NCBI GenBank assembly: GCA_028023455.1
Contig: JAQFVV010012434.1
Span: forward strand, 3,354,928 to 3,418,927
Direction: 5' to 3'
DNA: 64,000 bases
Source of the DNA: Epiperipatus broadwayi
Taxonomy: Eukaryota > Onychophora > Udeonychophora > Euonychophora > Peripatidae
Below the pieces are notes generated by a model. It did no database searches and was not told the DNA's origin. It saw nothing but the letters and a program-made list of their open reading frames with translations. A program made the translations under genes and the position numbers. Shown piece after piece: positions 1-11,118 of this stretch; the first letter of the stretch is position 1; every line of letters begins with the position of its first letter.

Positions 1-139
1 CTGGTTTAGCATGAAATACGTATATTGGTGATTATTTATCTTTTCAACATATATGTGTTCAAGTGTATCAGTGTTATGAGATAGTGTGGGAGAGTGGTGG
101 GTCAGGTGAAAGTCTGTGCTCATATACCCTATATAATAT
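1..139 (+). mobile_element. Family A hammerhead repeat, fragment cut by the window edge
   Basis: The window opens inside the ribozyme of a family A repeat: the 3' half of stem II, the GAAA box at about 13-16, the short palindromic stem III and the 3' strand of stem I (TTGGTGATT) are present. The tRNA-like region follows (gggtcaggtgaaagtctg), then the repeat decays. The 5' half of the ribozyme must lie before base 1. Identified by similarity to the copies at 1378, 5463 and 6363. Confidence 0.75.
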
Positions 140-1363
140 TTTTAAGATAAAATAAGGGCTTTTTATGCTAACGTATTATGTTTTAAATAGCTAATAGAAT
201 TAAAATGGCAAACAATGCGTTTTCAAATTAATAATTATTAATTCATTTCCAATTTAACTGTTAAAATGTTTCAAAAAGCTTGTATTAATTTAAAAAATTA
301 AGAAATCAGGCTTAAAACCTATGTTTTGGTTTGCTAGTACTAAAATCAAATTTATAATATTTTACTTCATTTTAATTTTAACACATAGTATTATAGTTAA
401 ATATTTTAAATTTATTTGTATAGGAAGACATTAATAAAACTAATAATTAAAGATAGGATTTTAAAATAATGGATACATGAATGTTAAATGAATGAATAAG
501 TATTATAGTTAATTTTAACATCATTTATTTTTAAAATATTATCAAATGTTTAATTTTAAAAGTCAGTTTAAATATTCTATTCAGAGAAACTTGTTTAGGT
601 TAGAACAATGATTAATAAATGAATTAAATATTATGTAATTTTTTTTTTATCCTGGTGTCTGCAATTTTAAGTAATTATTTTATTGTACCAGGAAGTAAAT
701 TTGATTTTTGTTTGTCTAGACAAGATAAAATTGTATTTAAAAAAACATTGAATAATAATTAATTAATTTTTATTTGGTAACATTCTCTAGTTAAATTAGA
801 TCAGGGATTTAAACTCATCAGGGAAGAGATTATAGGTTAAAAAATTAATGAGGTATTGTAAAATGGTCACATGACTACTGCTATAAATATAGTAAAATTG
901 ACTCCTGACTACTATAACTTCTTTACATTTCTCACTTCACTTTATCTGTTTAATTTGTAGCTGTAGTATTTTAAAATTTTCTTTAAGTTTTATTATTTCT
1001 TAGCTTAAATATTTTAGGTTATATTTGAGCACACTTGTCTGAATTTAAACTCCAAATAACTAAAGTTTTCATCCCTGCCAGCCTTATTGGTAATACCATT
1101 TAATTATTATGATGTTCAAAGTATTACCTTTCAAAATTTACACACTGGGAAACTTCAAAAGTTATTATTATTATTATTATTATTATTATAATGACACAAG
1201 AATTATTGTTAATTTTAAGGCATATTTGAATGTCTACTTTAAATTTCAATTTGCTACAATATATTTAAAATTCTTAGTGGCAATAATGATGTTATTAAAA
1301 ATATTAATGATTTCCTGATATTTTATTTGAAACACTCATTTTATGGCAATATCCATAACTAAT
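140..1363. other. AT-rich non-coding stretch with a TTA microsatellite
   Basis: No gene or repeat recognised apart from a (TTA)n run at about 1162-1190. That run is what gives the short open frame at 1109-1318 its poly-tyrosine string, so the frame is not a gene. Confidence 0.7.
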
Positions 1364-1614
1364 TTATTTCTGATAAATTAATACATTGTACAGGCTTAAA
1401 CCTGCATTTATATATGTAATATATGCGGAATTCGAACTCAGATTTTCACACTTATGGGGATAGTAATCTAAACCAACTGATTATTGCTGGTTTAGCATGA
1501 AATATTTATATTGATGATTATTTATTTTTTTCAACATGTGTGTGATCAGGTGGGTCAGCAATATGAGATGGCACTGAGAGTAGTGGGTCGTGTGAAAGTC
1601 TTATTTCTGATAAA
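1364..1614 (-). mobile_element. Family A element with 5' inversion, flanked by 14-bp target-site duplication
   Basis: A short retroposed copy lies at 1378-1600. The flanks 1364-1377 and 1601-1614 are identical (TTATTTCTGATAAA), which is a perfect 14-bp target-site duplication. Bases 1378-1451 are the 3' end of the repeat in minus orientation, including the B-box-like segment. Bases 1452-1600 are the ribozyme and tRNA-like part in plus orientation. Read on the minus strand, the 3' end is in sense and the 5' part is inverted, as expected of twin priming. The ribozyme at 1463-1519 is decayed: its core reads CTGATTA instead of CTGATGA, while GAAA is kept. Confidence 0.85.
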
Positions 1615-2991
1615 GAACTTTTAATTCGCAGGATAAATACTATATTTGGTTAGGATTAGTATGTTTTATTAGATGTTTATAAAATTTATTTTAAATATAT
1701 AAAAGAAATATTTAACTTAATAATAATATTATGCTTCAATGAATAATTTTGTTTGCGCTGTTATTTTAATAAAATACATTATTTATTGTTAATGAAAACC
1801 TGAATAGAATTCACTTATTATGCTGTTTTATTTTCTCTATTTGAAGGAAAGTAATCACTTCCACAGTTTAGGATAATAAAATAATCAAATTTTATTCAAA
1901 TTATTTAATAAAGACAATGAAGAATTGAAAATGATTCATTTCATCAAAACAAAATATAAAGTATACCTTAAAAAGACATTATATTTAATTGAACTTAAAT
2001 GACTTTCTTGTATTTTAAAAATTTTATAAACTTCTGCAGTAATAAAAAAATCCTGCAAGTTGTTTTCTCCTTAAGCTTTGCTATGGAGATTATTGTTATT
2101 AATGCAACATTTGAAATAAATATCTTTCTCCTGTGAATATTTATAAATTTGAATAAATGTAATTTAAAAAATATTTTCCTGAAAAATGCTTATTTATTAC
2201 AAGTTAAGATAATATTTATGATAAACTAATTTAGAAACTTGCATTTAAATACTGAGTAATATTTATTGCAACTTAATAAATATATACCACAAAACCCATG
2301 GATGTTTAAGTAGTCAACAAATGACTATACATGTATCCTATTACTTGCTAGCATAACTATTTAAAATTTTACTAAGGATATTTAAGAAGCATTCTAAATT
2401 TTGATATAATTATATTGCATTTTATGATGGATATGTTTAGTGTCCACAAGACTTTATTGCCAAACATGCCTATTCATGTTCCAGTCTAATGGTGAATGAT
2501 TAAAGAAAATAGAAGGACTTTGTTTTATTGGATATTTTAAATGGTAAAATCGTAAATTTTACTTGTATTTATGATTTTTGCACACCATGTTTTATATCAG
2601 GTGGATATTATTTTATATTTTATATGCTATTTTGAAATATTTTAATTTAAGGTTCCCACAATAGCAATCTATTATATTTGTATATTTTGAAATTACTGAA
2701 TAAGTAGGTGTGTCTATTATTTATTTATGCTTATTTATTTCCTAATGATAATGAAGCCATATTACTATTATTTACCATCTTTTGCATCTATTAGCTATAG
2801 AGTTTTTGTTAGAGATAGTAGATTTATCTCTGTTTAAGGATGCTTATTTATACCAGTTTATTTTGAGATGGAGGTGTTAGTCTTTCTTTATTTTGCCAGC
2901 TTATTTTCTAAAATAGATAGTATCATGATCTCTTTCTGTTATTATTTATTGTCTTGCTAGTGTACATATCCTCATCTGCATATACTTTTGA
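1615..2991. other. AT-rich non-coding stretch
   Basis: I see no gene, repeat family member or structured element here, only AT-rich sequence. Confidence 0.6.
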
Positions 2992-3081
2992 GATAAACAA
3001 TGAGCATTGCCAATTGCTGAACAAGCTTTGTGATAAATGCTTAGCCAGAGAAAGCATTTAAAATATATCTGCCGGGAATCC

Positions 3082-3140
3082 CCCCAAACCATAGACCATG
3101 GTTTCATGCTTTGGCATTCCTCAGAGAGGTGCTAGGGTAG
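3082..3140 (-). ncRNA. Hammerhead ribozyme, family D, left arm
   Basis: On the minus strand the order is CTGAGGA, then stem II ATGC-CAAA-GCAT (four pairs), then GAAA, then a palindromic stem III ACCATGGT, then C as cleavage nucleotide (GUC; cut between 3094 and 3093). All core residues required by the family are present. Stem I is damaged next to the cleavage site in this copy (TATGG opposite CCTCT), but the outer stem I segment (CTACCC with a G-run) remains. The sister arm has the repaired inner stem, which supports the assignment. Activity of this copy is doubtful. Confidence 0.65.
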
Positions 3141-3696
3141 CTTCAAATCCTATATCTAAAAATACCAACCCAAAGCCAGCATTTCTCTAAAAGTTATCTA
3201 CTGAGTGAAAAATTTGAAATTTTTAGACACCTACATGTCTTCAAACCCAGCTATCAAATAGCTATTTGGAGCTGAGAGATCTTCAGCCACATCATATATT
3301 AGTAGTCTTAGCACTATATAATTGCATAAGACTTAAGGCAGAAACTATAGTCAAAATAAGTCATAGATCACATGACCCAATTCTCTTAAGCTTGTGAGAT
3401 ATAAACAATGAGCATTGCCAATTGCTCAACAAGCTTAAGAGAATTGGGGTCATGTAATCTATGACTCTTATTTTGACTATTTATAGTCTCTGCCTTAAGT
3501 GTTATGTGATGTTATAATGCTAAGACTACTAATATATGAAATGTCTCAAGATCTCTCAGCTCTATATAGCTATTTGAGTTGGATAGCTGGGTTTGAAGAC
3601 ATGTAGGTATCTGAAAATTTCATATTTTTCACTCAGTAGATAACTTTTAGATAAATGCTGGCTTTGAGTTGGTATTTTTAGATCTAGTGTCTGAAG

Positions 3697-3758
3697 CTAC
3701 CCTAATGCCTCTCTGAAGGAGTTCCAAAGCATGAAATCATGGTCAGAGATTTGGGGAG
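3697..3758 (+). ncRNA. Hammerhead ribozyme, family D, right arm (core changed)
   Basis: Stem I inner pairing CTCT/AGAG is perfect here, GAAA is present, stem III ATCATGGT is near-palindromic and the cleavage triplet is GTC (after 3744). The first core box reads CTGAAGGA, which looks like the consensus CTGAGGA with an added A, so this copy is probably inactive. Together with the left arm it defines a consensus with every hammerhead element. Confidence 0.6.
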
Positions 3759-3910
3759 GGTTCCTTACAGAGATATTTTAAATGCTTTCTCTGGCAAAGC
3801 ATTTATTGCAAAGCTTGTTGAGCAATTGGCTATGATCATTGTTTATATCTTACAAGCTTAAGAGAATTGGATCATGTGATCTATGACTCTTATTTTGACT
3901 TTCAAGGCAA

Positions 3911-4407
3911 TAGCTTATCTCTCTCTTATTTAATTCAATTCCCATTTAATATTTTGTTCTTGAAGCGCATTCTCCTTATTTTTTCTGACTACTGACAAAG
4001 TCCTAGATCCTTTATTAGCCTTCAAAAGTAAGTGCATTTTTATGAACTATGCCATCATAATTTTCCTTTTGCTTTATTTAATTATCTGAAAATGAAATTT
4101 GGTTTGTAATTTGTAGTATGTTTAGTAAAGCATTTGTAGTAGTTAACCATGTATTTATCTGGCATTTAAATCATTTTTATCAAGGTACTGAGGAATTTCA
4201 TCCTTATCTCTATACATTCTTGGTTGGCTTAGATGTAACTCATTTTAGGTGTGTAAGTCCTATATTTGATCTTTGCTAATAATGAGGACAAAATATAATA
4301 AATCTGTAAATCAGAATATATGTACAAAAGCCTACAAATTGTTACATAATAAGTTTCACCATAATGCATCAGCATATTATTAATAAATAATTTATTTTAA
4401 ATTTTAA
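3911..4407. other. AT-rich non-coding stretch
   Basis: Nothing recognised. Confidence 0.6.
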
Positions 4408-5050
4408 AAATATGCCATCTTAATGTAATCCAAGCACTGATTGTATATATGTGTGGGAGATGGTGATCTGGACCAACTAATGAATGCTGGTTCAGCATAA
4501 AATATGTATATTGACTATCATTTATGTTTTTTAAATTGTGGTCACGTTTATGAGTTGTACAAGATAAAGTGGATGGCAGTAGAGAGCTTGAAAATCTGAA
4601 TTCAGAACCCTCATAATTACAGTAACTTTAATATACACAATGTATGTGTTTTTAAATATTACATATTCAGCCTGTATTCTGCCTATCCTTCTTCTGTATA
4701 TTTAAATGGATGTATTAAGATCCTATAAGTGAGGTATCAGAAAGACTTAAAATGAACATGCTACCACAAGGATTTTGAACACTCCATCCTCAGATTTTCA
4801 TGATATGGATGGGTGAAGAGTTGGAGCATGGGGAAAATCAAAGTGTGCCCATTAAAGTTTGAAGATTTGCTATCTTAATATAAACTGAGCACTGATTGTA
4901 TATATGTGTGGGAATTGGTTATCTGGACCAATTGATGAGTGATGATTCAGCATAAAATACATATAGTGAAGATTGTATCAGTTGTATAAAATGGAGTGGA
5001 TAGCTTTAGGGAGCTTGAAAGTCTGAGTTCAAGTCCCTTCTGATATATAT
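4408..5050 (+). mobile_element. Family A head-to-tail dimer (diverged)
   Basis: The segment ttgtatatatgtgtggga occurs at 4441 and again at 4896, a period of 455 bp, and the bases between align with the other family A units. Each unit carries a ribozyme remnant: 4465-4518 (core CTAATGA, and AAAA for GAAA, but a perfect six-pair stem II) and 4921-4973 (core TTGATGA, AAAA for GAAA). Both are followed by the tRNA-like part ending in gagttcaagtccc-type B-box sequence (near 5020). This is a relic of a tandem unit in which both ribozymes have lost core bases. Confidence 0.75.
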
Positions 5051-5558
5051 GATTATAAGACTTGGGATAATAGTATTTCTTGTAATTATGTGTTGGATTA
5101 CTTCTATCATGTAGATAAAAATTTAAATATTTTTAGAAAAATTCATTATTTATCTACACCTTTCTAAATATATTAACTGTCTTCTAACTGTATAAATTTT
5201 TAGAGATTTAGCACATTCATCTAATTTGATTGGAGTGTCATTTTAAATTTAGTACTCACTAATTTTCAATAATCACTAATTTAAAGATCACCAATTTTAT
5301 TTCTATATTATTTACTGGTTAGCCAGCAAACCTATAAAAGAGAGGAGAAAAATATCATTTACAACATTGTATTCTAGGCTAACATATGTGCCAATATTTG
5401 AACATCTTTAGAAGCATATATATAATTTGAATTTTTTCTGAAATTTTTTTATCTAAAATAATACGGGATTCGAACTCGGACTTTCACACGACCCACTACT
5501 CTCAATGCCATCTCATATTGCTGACCCACCTGATCACACACATGTTGAAAAGATAAAT

Positions 5559-5615
5559 AGTCACCAATATACGTATTTCATGCTAAACCAGCAATCATCA
5601 GTTGGTCTAGATTAC
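5559..5615 (-). ncRNA. Hammerhead ribozyme, family A, intact core
   Basis: On the minus strand: stem I 5' strand GTAATC-TAG-ACCAA, core CTGATGA, stem II TGCT/AGCA closed by a U-U pair at 10.1/11.1, loop GGTTT, GAAA, stem III ATACGTAT (a perfect palindrome), cleavage nucleotide A (cut between 5568 and 5567), then stem I 3' strand TTGGT-GACT. ACCAA pairs with TTGGT; an outer segment pairs after an internal loop, as in type I ribozymes. The U-U closing pair in stem II is a weakness; the related copy at 22314 has a perfect stem II. Confidence 0.85.
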
Positions 5616-6362
5616 TATCCTCACACATATATACAATCAGTGCTCAGTTTTATATTATGATAGCCAATCTTCATACTTTAATGGACAGGCTTCAACTATT
5701 TTGACTCACAACTCTTCAGCCTTCCATTTCATTAAAAATCTAATGATGGAATATTCAAAGCCCTTGTTAGTACCAAGGTTGTCATCCTACTCATGTTGAC
5801 ATATTAGTCATTCTGACCCCTCATTTACAGGAGAATAATCCATTTATATATACATATGCAAGGGATGGACAGACCTTTTACACACTATATAAATTAATAC
5901 ATTGTACAGACTTAAAACTGCATTTATATATGTAATATATATCTTTTCAATATGTGTGTAATCAGGTGGGTCAGCAATATGAGATGGCACTGAGAGTAGT
6001 GGATCGTGTGAAAGTCTGAGTTCGAATCACGCTTATATTACATATATAAATGCAGGTTTAAGCCTATGCAATGTATAAATTTATATAAATAGTGTGTAAA
6101 AGGTCTGCCAATTCCTCATGTATGTATGTATAAATGGATTATTCTCCTGTACATGAGGGATCAGAATGACTAATATGTCAACATGGGTAGGATGACAACC
6201 TTGGCACTAACAAGGGCTTTGAACATTCCATCATTAGATTTTTAATGAAATGGAAGGCTGAAGAGTTGTGAGTCGAAATAGTTTGAAGCCTGTCCATTAA
6301 AGTATGAAGATTGGCTATCATAATATAAAGCTGAGCACTGATTGTATATATGTGTGAGGATA

Positions 6363-6419
6363 GTAATCTAGACCAACTGATGATTGCTGATTTAGCATAA
6401 AATACGTATATTGGTGATT
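6363..6419 (+). ncRNA. Hammerhead ribozyme, family A, right arm (G12 lost)
   Basis: Stem I (AATC/GATT outer, ACCAA/TTGGT inner), CTGATGA and the ATACGTAT stem III are all kept, but GAAA reads AAAA, so the essential G12 is changed and cleavage should fail. It is the partner, in the opposite arm, of the intact copy at 5559-5615. Confidence 0.8.
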
Positions 6420-6452
6420 ATTTATCTTTTCAACATATGTGTGATCAGGTGG

Positions 6453-6514
6453 GTAAGCAATATGAGATGGCACTGAGAGTAGTGGGTCGTGTGAAAGTCT
6501 GAGTTCGAATCCCT
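6453..6514 (+). promoter_or_regulatory. tRNA-like region with Pol III B-box candidate, family A
   Basis: The tail of the family A unit ends in GAGTTCGAATCCC at about 6502-6514, close to the Pol III B-box consensus GGTTCGANTCC. About 50 bases upstream, gggtaagcaatatgagatggc could be an A-box. The same pair is seen in the other family A copies (for example GGGTTCAAACCCC near 28040). A tRNA-derived internal promoter is the simplest reading; folding as a tRNA was not established. Confidence 0.5.
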
Positions 6515-6572
6515 CATATATTACATATATAAATGCAGGTTTAAGCCTGTACTATGTATTATCTTAAATAAT

Positions 6573-8453
6573 GGAAATATTCCATTATATAATTATGATA
6601 GATAAATGATAACATATTATTATTATATAAAAGAATTGAATTGCCATATATGAACTTACTATTTTAATCAATAGACTACTTTTAATATGACGAAAAAAGA
6701 TCTAAATGGACTCTGATTGGTGAATGATTGACTTTTTTTTATTGAGCAATAATTTTTAAATGTTTCTATCAATTGTTGAACTTTTGACTTTAATTTATTA
6801 TATTGCTTATGAAGCTTCTCATGTTTTAAATCAAATAATTAAATATGTTCATTATCAAAAAAAAATTAGAATTTTTTTTTAATGAATACAAAAAAAAATT
6901 ATTCGAATCCACAACATATTTCTTATTGGAGGATTCCATGCTTCAATAATATAATAGTCTTCAAACTTCAAATTAGCAACATTAGGGTATAAAAATTGTA
7001 GAAATATTATCCTGAATAATAATTGGTTTTAAAAATAAATATCAAATATCTCTATTTTTTTAAAAAAATAGGAATATGTTCAATGCACTTCTCTTCTGAA
7101 ACTTGTATTTATGATATGTGAAAGTCTGAATTTGTATATACTTATATTAGTACATGAATATATTTTGCATTATTACTTCTAAGTGTAGTGCAGTCTATTA
7201 GATGTCATTTTCTTAAATATGGACCTATCAGAAGTCTTTATACTAAATTTTTTGTTTAAACAAATGTTGTACAAAAACTCGATAAAGGTAGACCCTTTGA
7301 GATGGTTGTGATATTATTTCACATAATTTTCGGCCAAAGTTTACCAACACATGCATTAAAAACTTTCACAAAGAAAATTTTGATCTTTTAATGATGATGA
7401 TGTAATTGCATTATTTAGAAAGGCATTTTTTTTACTTAACTCTCTGTGTATAAGCACTGTAAAATTGACAAAAAAATTGTTGTGAAAACAAATTTTAATA
7501 ATTGTCTGAAGCTTTTATTACCAATAACTAAATAAATTTAAAAAAGCACTGAAAAAAATTGAATTTTCTAAAAACAGGGCATAATTTGACTAGGTGATGG
7601 AAATAATTTACTGTAATAAGTTTTAATATCAGTAGCCTTTTATTGATACATCTGAAAAATCCAAGAATAAAAGAATGAAATTAGAATTTACAGCTAATCC
7701 AATAACATATAGTTGTTTTTCAATTAGTAATCCATCTTTTTGAAAAAACTAGTGACCTAGCTATTTGATTAAATGTGCATTAAAACAGTTATATCAACCT
7801 TAATAACTCCTTAGCTACTAATATTGCTTTCTTTTCACATCTTAAAGAATTCAAATCAAAAAAGTTCTAACTCTATTTGCATCTACTTTTTATCATTAGT
7901 TTTCCATTTACTCACTTTATACTATTTGTATCATTACATGAATATTTTACATGGCATGATTATTTAACCATATTGTGCAATACTTGCCCTTTTAAATCAC
8001 CTTTTTTAAGTTTCTACTTTTAAGATGGATACAGGGGTTATTAAATAGGGCTGCATACACATAAAATCTTTTTTTGAGTTGAAATTCCTATTTCAAATTC
8101 AATATTACAAAGATTCATAATCAATTACATTATTAAATTTGGATATTATAATTAACATTTTTTATTCTATTAAATGTATCTTTATTTTATTTTTTTCAAA
8201 TAATTTATTATAATTATGTTATTACATTAGCAGTTATGATATTCTAACATATGATCCAGGCTGATCATGTTATCATTTAATCATCAGTCTCTTTATCTCT
8301 TTGCCTTGGTGCAGTTGCTGCGTAGATCTTTGGGATATATTTTATTTGATATGATTTTATTTTCTTTCATTTGAAATTGCCGGACTTTTACCTTTTATTC
8401 TTCTCTTTCCCCTTTTTGAAACATCCTACCATTGGTTGGGGACATTGTGAGTA
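6573..8453. other. AT-rich non-coding stretch
   Basis: No gene or repeat recognised. A CTGATGA string on the minus strand near 8284 has no stem II or GAAA after it. Confidence 0.6.
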
Positions 8454-10045
8454 TTAATCCAACATGTCCCATGTCATAGAAAAAATGATCTCACGAATTA
8501 TCAGTTCATCTCTTGTTTTTGTCTGTTTTAATTTTTTCTGCATGAAGGCAATAGGATCAAATTTATCAGAATTAAACACTAGTGTACATCTAGTAAGCCA
8601 TATCAAATGATTTAGAATTAGCATCAGTCTAATTTCTGGGTATGATCCCTTTCTGATACTGTCTTTCAGATTAGATAATTTGGCTTTATCTACCTTGATC
8701 CAACTTATTAATGTTTTTTGAGCTGCATTAGCCGAACACATCCAAACCTGAAATGGTTTCATCTTCTCTTTAACAAATTGTGCAGATTGATTCAATTCAT
8801 GAGTATCCTCTTTTATTAACCAAAAACTCATTGGTAGATAATGCATTGGCATTGACTTTTATTAGATAATTCAGATATTTGGATTTCAAGCTCCATCTTT
8901 TGAATTTCTTTATTAATTTATCATTTGAGAGGCCTGGAGTCAAGGTGGTCCTTTAATTCAGTGACCTTCATATTGAAGGTTTGTCAGTATATTAAATTGT
9001 TTTGGAATGTGTCTTTATCAATTTAATTGAAAATTCATCCAGTTTCTTCTCCATGTTGGTGGAGGCCAGTTTTTTGGAATAATGAGTTTAGGGATTTCTT
9101 CATTCTCTTGATTAATTTTTAATTTATAAAAAGAAATTAAAAGACTTTGGAACCATAAGGTAGATATGTCATGAAGACCCATTCCATTAATTGCTCTGGG
9201 CTGTTGCATCCATCTATAGCTTATTGCTATGCCTTTCTTCCTTCAGAACATAGAGATGCAATCCTCATTATGAAGCATTTGGTGGATTTAATCACAGGAA
9301 GATACTTGTTCAACACCATCATATTTAGAAGTGTGACTTTGCCATAAATGGAAAAATATATTCCAGATAAATAAGCAGTTATCTTTTTGGTTGCTTCTAG
9401 CAGGGGTTGTTGGATATTGTTCCTCATTGAGAGTGATGAGAAGTGCATTGGGAACCCAAGGAAGTGCTGTGGCTTGGCCACAAATCTCAAGGCAACCATT
9501 TGTCCTGAGATCAACTTCCAAGCTGTAGACTTGCTCAGATTAAATTTGAGGCCATAAGATTGTGAGTATTCATCTGTTTTTCAATTGGGAGAATCATCAG
9601 TATGTCATCCATATAGGATAGATGTTTAACTATTTTCTTAATTGGAGGAATATACAGTCCTGGGATATTTGTTTCACTACTGGGATATTTGTTTTAATAC
9701 TTTCAAAAAAAGGGTTTATGTATATGATGAATAGGAGAGCACTCAGTGGGGAGCCTTGTGGGATAGAAAGAAAGGTCTTAAATCCTGGGGAAACCTTTCC
9801 ATTGAGCATCAGTAATATTTCCCTGTTCATCAGAAGGTCCTCTATTATTGTGATAAACACCTTAGGGACTGAGTATCTGGTTAGAATTTCAAGCAGAATA
9901 TTTATTCTGACTGAGTCAAATGCTGCCAAGATATCTAATTGGATGGTAATTGGCCCAGCCTTCCTTGATGTTCTGATGTAATCAATTGTAAACTTAAATT
10001 GGGATACCATGTCTGCAGTCAAGGAACCCCTCTTGGTGAACTGTG
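8454..10045 (-). pseudogene. Decayed non-LTR (LINE) reverse transcriptase with C-terminal zinc knuckle
   Basis: Read from 10045 downwards, the palm motifs appear in order: a QFTKRGSLTADMV-like segment, DILAAFDSV (about 9920), SIPQGSPLSALLF..YINPFF (about 9750), YMDD at 9604-9615, LKFNLSKSTAWKL (about 9530) and FLGFPM. A post-RT segment (INGMGLHD, about 9180) and a zinc-knuckle relic near 8750-8790 (C-x2-C then EDET) follow, then IWLTRC near 8590. The frame is broken many times: a tandem 20-bp duplication (9661-9680 and 9681-9700) shifts it just before YMDD, and another shift lies near 9540. No endonuclease is present, so it is 5'-truncated. Same family as 18961-19410. Clade not assigned. Confidence 0.85.
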
Positions 10046-10506
10046 AAGATGATATATGCTTGTATATAACTTTAAATGTATATCTACTATTGTGTTTTCA
10101 GGACTAAAATCTCATCATCAAAAAGCAAAGAAGATTGGAATTAGAATTTAATATCTTGTATACTTAGATTTCTTAAATGTATCAGTGAAAGGTTAGAGGT
10201 CTTGAAATTTAGTTCTCATAATAGTACTTGGATAAATTTTATTAATTCTTATGCAAAAAAATTAGTTTCAAATAGTTTGAAAAAAAAGTCAAAAAATAGA
10301 AATATGGTTGAATACATACACAATCTGATTATCTCTGCCCATGCAAGAATTGGCCAATAATATTTTACATTTATAACAGTGATACAGAAATACAGAGAGC
10401 ATATTAAAATGTTTATTTGCATTGCAAACAGAACTTAACCTTTGATGAACCCATATCTTATCCTATAATATAGCAGAAAATGTTCTTAATTCAGCAATGT
10501 TTATAT
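10046..10506. other. AT-rich non-coding stretch
   Basis: Nothing recognised; it may include the lost 5' part of the LINE, but no motif can be read. Confidence 0.5.
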
Positions 10507-11118
10507 ATAAGTGTAATAATATTGAAGGCTAAATGGGTTTATAAGTAATCATTAGAAACCCAAGTCAACACTTAGGCAGATCCAACATAGATAACAATCA
10601 ACAATCTCAAACTGTTGTCCAGACAATCTCCTTTTAACAACAAAGGTGGTATTCCACCTTTATTTATGATTCTATACATGTATATAGACACTAAAGATTT
10701 CAATTTGATCACAGAGATTAAAATTATTGATACAAAGAAGTTTAAATAAACCTCTTTAAACAGGGAAATATAACCTGTTCTGAATGCAGACTAATAAATA
10801 GTAAATTATGACATTACAAATCACAATTATAATTTTCAAATTGCACTTCAAGTATTACTTAAATAATAAGTGTAATAATGTTCAAAGCTAGATGGGTTTC
10901 TTTGTACCAATAATTTCAATCTCTGTGGACAAGTTGCAATATTTAGTGTTTATATAAATATATGAGGCCATAAATAAAGGTGGGTCGAGTATATAAATAT
11001 ATGAGGCCATAAATAAAGGTGGGATTCGACCTGTATTATTAAAAGGATGTTGCCTTGACAAGAGTTTGAGATTGTTGATTGTTATCTATATTGGAATTGT
11101 CTAAGTGTTGACTGGGGT
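10507..11118. mobile_element. Family C foldback repeat
   Basis: The marker aagtgtaataat occurs at 10509 and 10868 (period 359 bp), so the left half is a partial head-to-tail dimer. The segment 10900-11118 is the reverse complement of the left half (for example the strings around ataacaatcaacaatctcaa at 10590 and their complement near 11070). A 34-35 bp internal duplication lies at about 10957-11022. Other copies are at 28593-28905 and 63030-64000. No open frame, and I could not find a CUGANGA...GAAA ribozyme in either strand of this family. Confidence 0.75.

Larger units (their letters stand above)
2992..3907. mobile_element. Family D foldback element (hammerhead-bearing)
   Basis: Two long arms are reverse complements: about 2992-3397 and about 3431-3852, separated by a loop of about 33 bases. 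The sequence after the right arm (3854-3907, starting caagcttaagagaattgg) repeats the beginning of that arm, so the unit is about 424 bp and the right side is a head-to-tail partial dimer. Each arm carries a hammerhead-like core (3082-3140 minus, 3697-3758 plus). No open frame. I could not find a convincing target-site duplication, so the ends are approximate. Confidence 0.75.
5450..6572 (+). mobile_element. Family A foldback element with 13-bp target-site duplication
   Basis: The element at 5463-6559 is one insertion: flanks 5450-5462 (TATCTAAAATAAT) and 6560-6572 (TATCTTAAATAAT) match at 12 of 13 positions. Arms 5465-5940 and 6035-6514 are reverse complements around a 94-base loop (5941-6034), and the loop is itself a further piece of the same unit. 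In the right half the segment atcttttcaa recurs at 5941 and 6424, a period of 483 bp. The left half starts exactly at the B-box-like segment in inverted orientation. The right half runs in sense to the 3' end (ttacatatataaatgcagg). This fits a multimeric RNA copied with 5' inversion. No protein is encoded. Confidence 0.9.

Noticed and set aside
3270-3300. CTGAAGA on the minus strand of family D as a second ribozyme
   Set aside because: Downstream GAAG with a long irregular spacer; no acceptable stem II or cleavage site.
8280-8290. CTGATGA on the minus strand
   Set aside because: No GAAA at a fitting distance and no stem II.
8454-8852. 132-codon minus frame as an intact gene
   Set aside because: The family-conserved zinc-knuckle reading (RGYS...CTIC...EDET) lies in another frame for part of this stretch; it is a frameshifted LINE tail.
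9588-9600. CTGATGA on the minus strand followed by GAAA about 11 bases later
   Set aside because: It is coding sequence of the LINE directly after YMDD (ILMILPIEK). There is no pairing for stem II or stem I.
9622-9981. Plus-strand 119-codon frame
   Set aside because: Antisense shadow of the LINE palm region.
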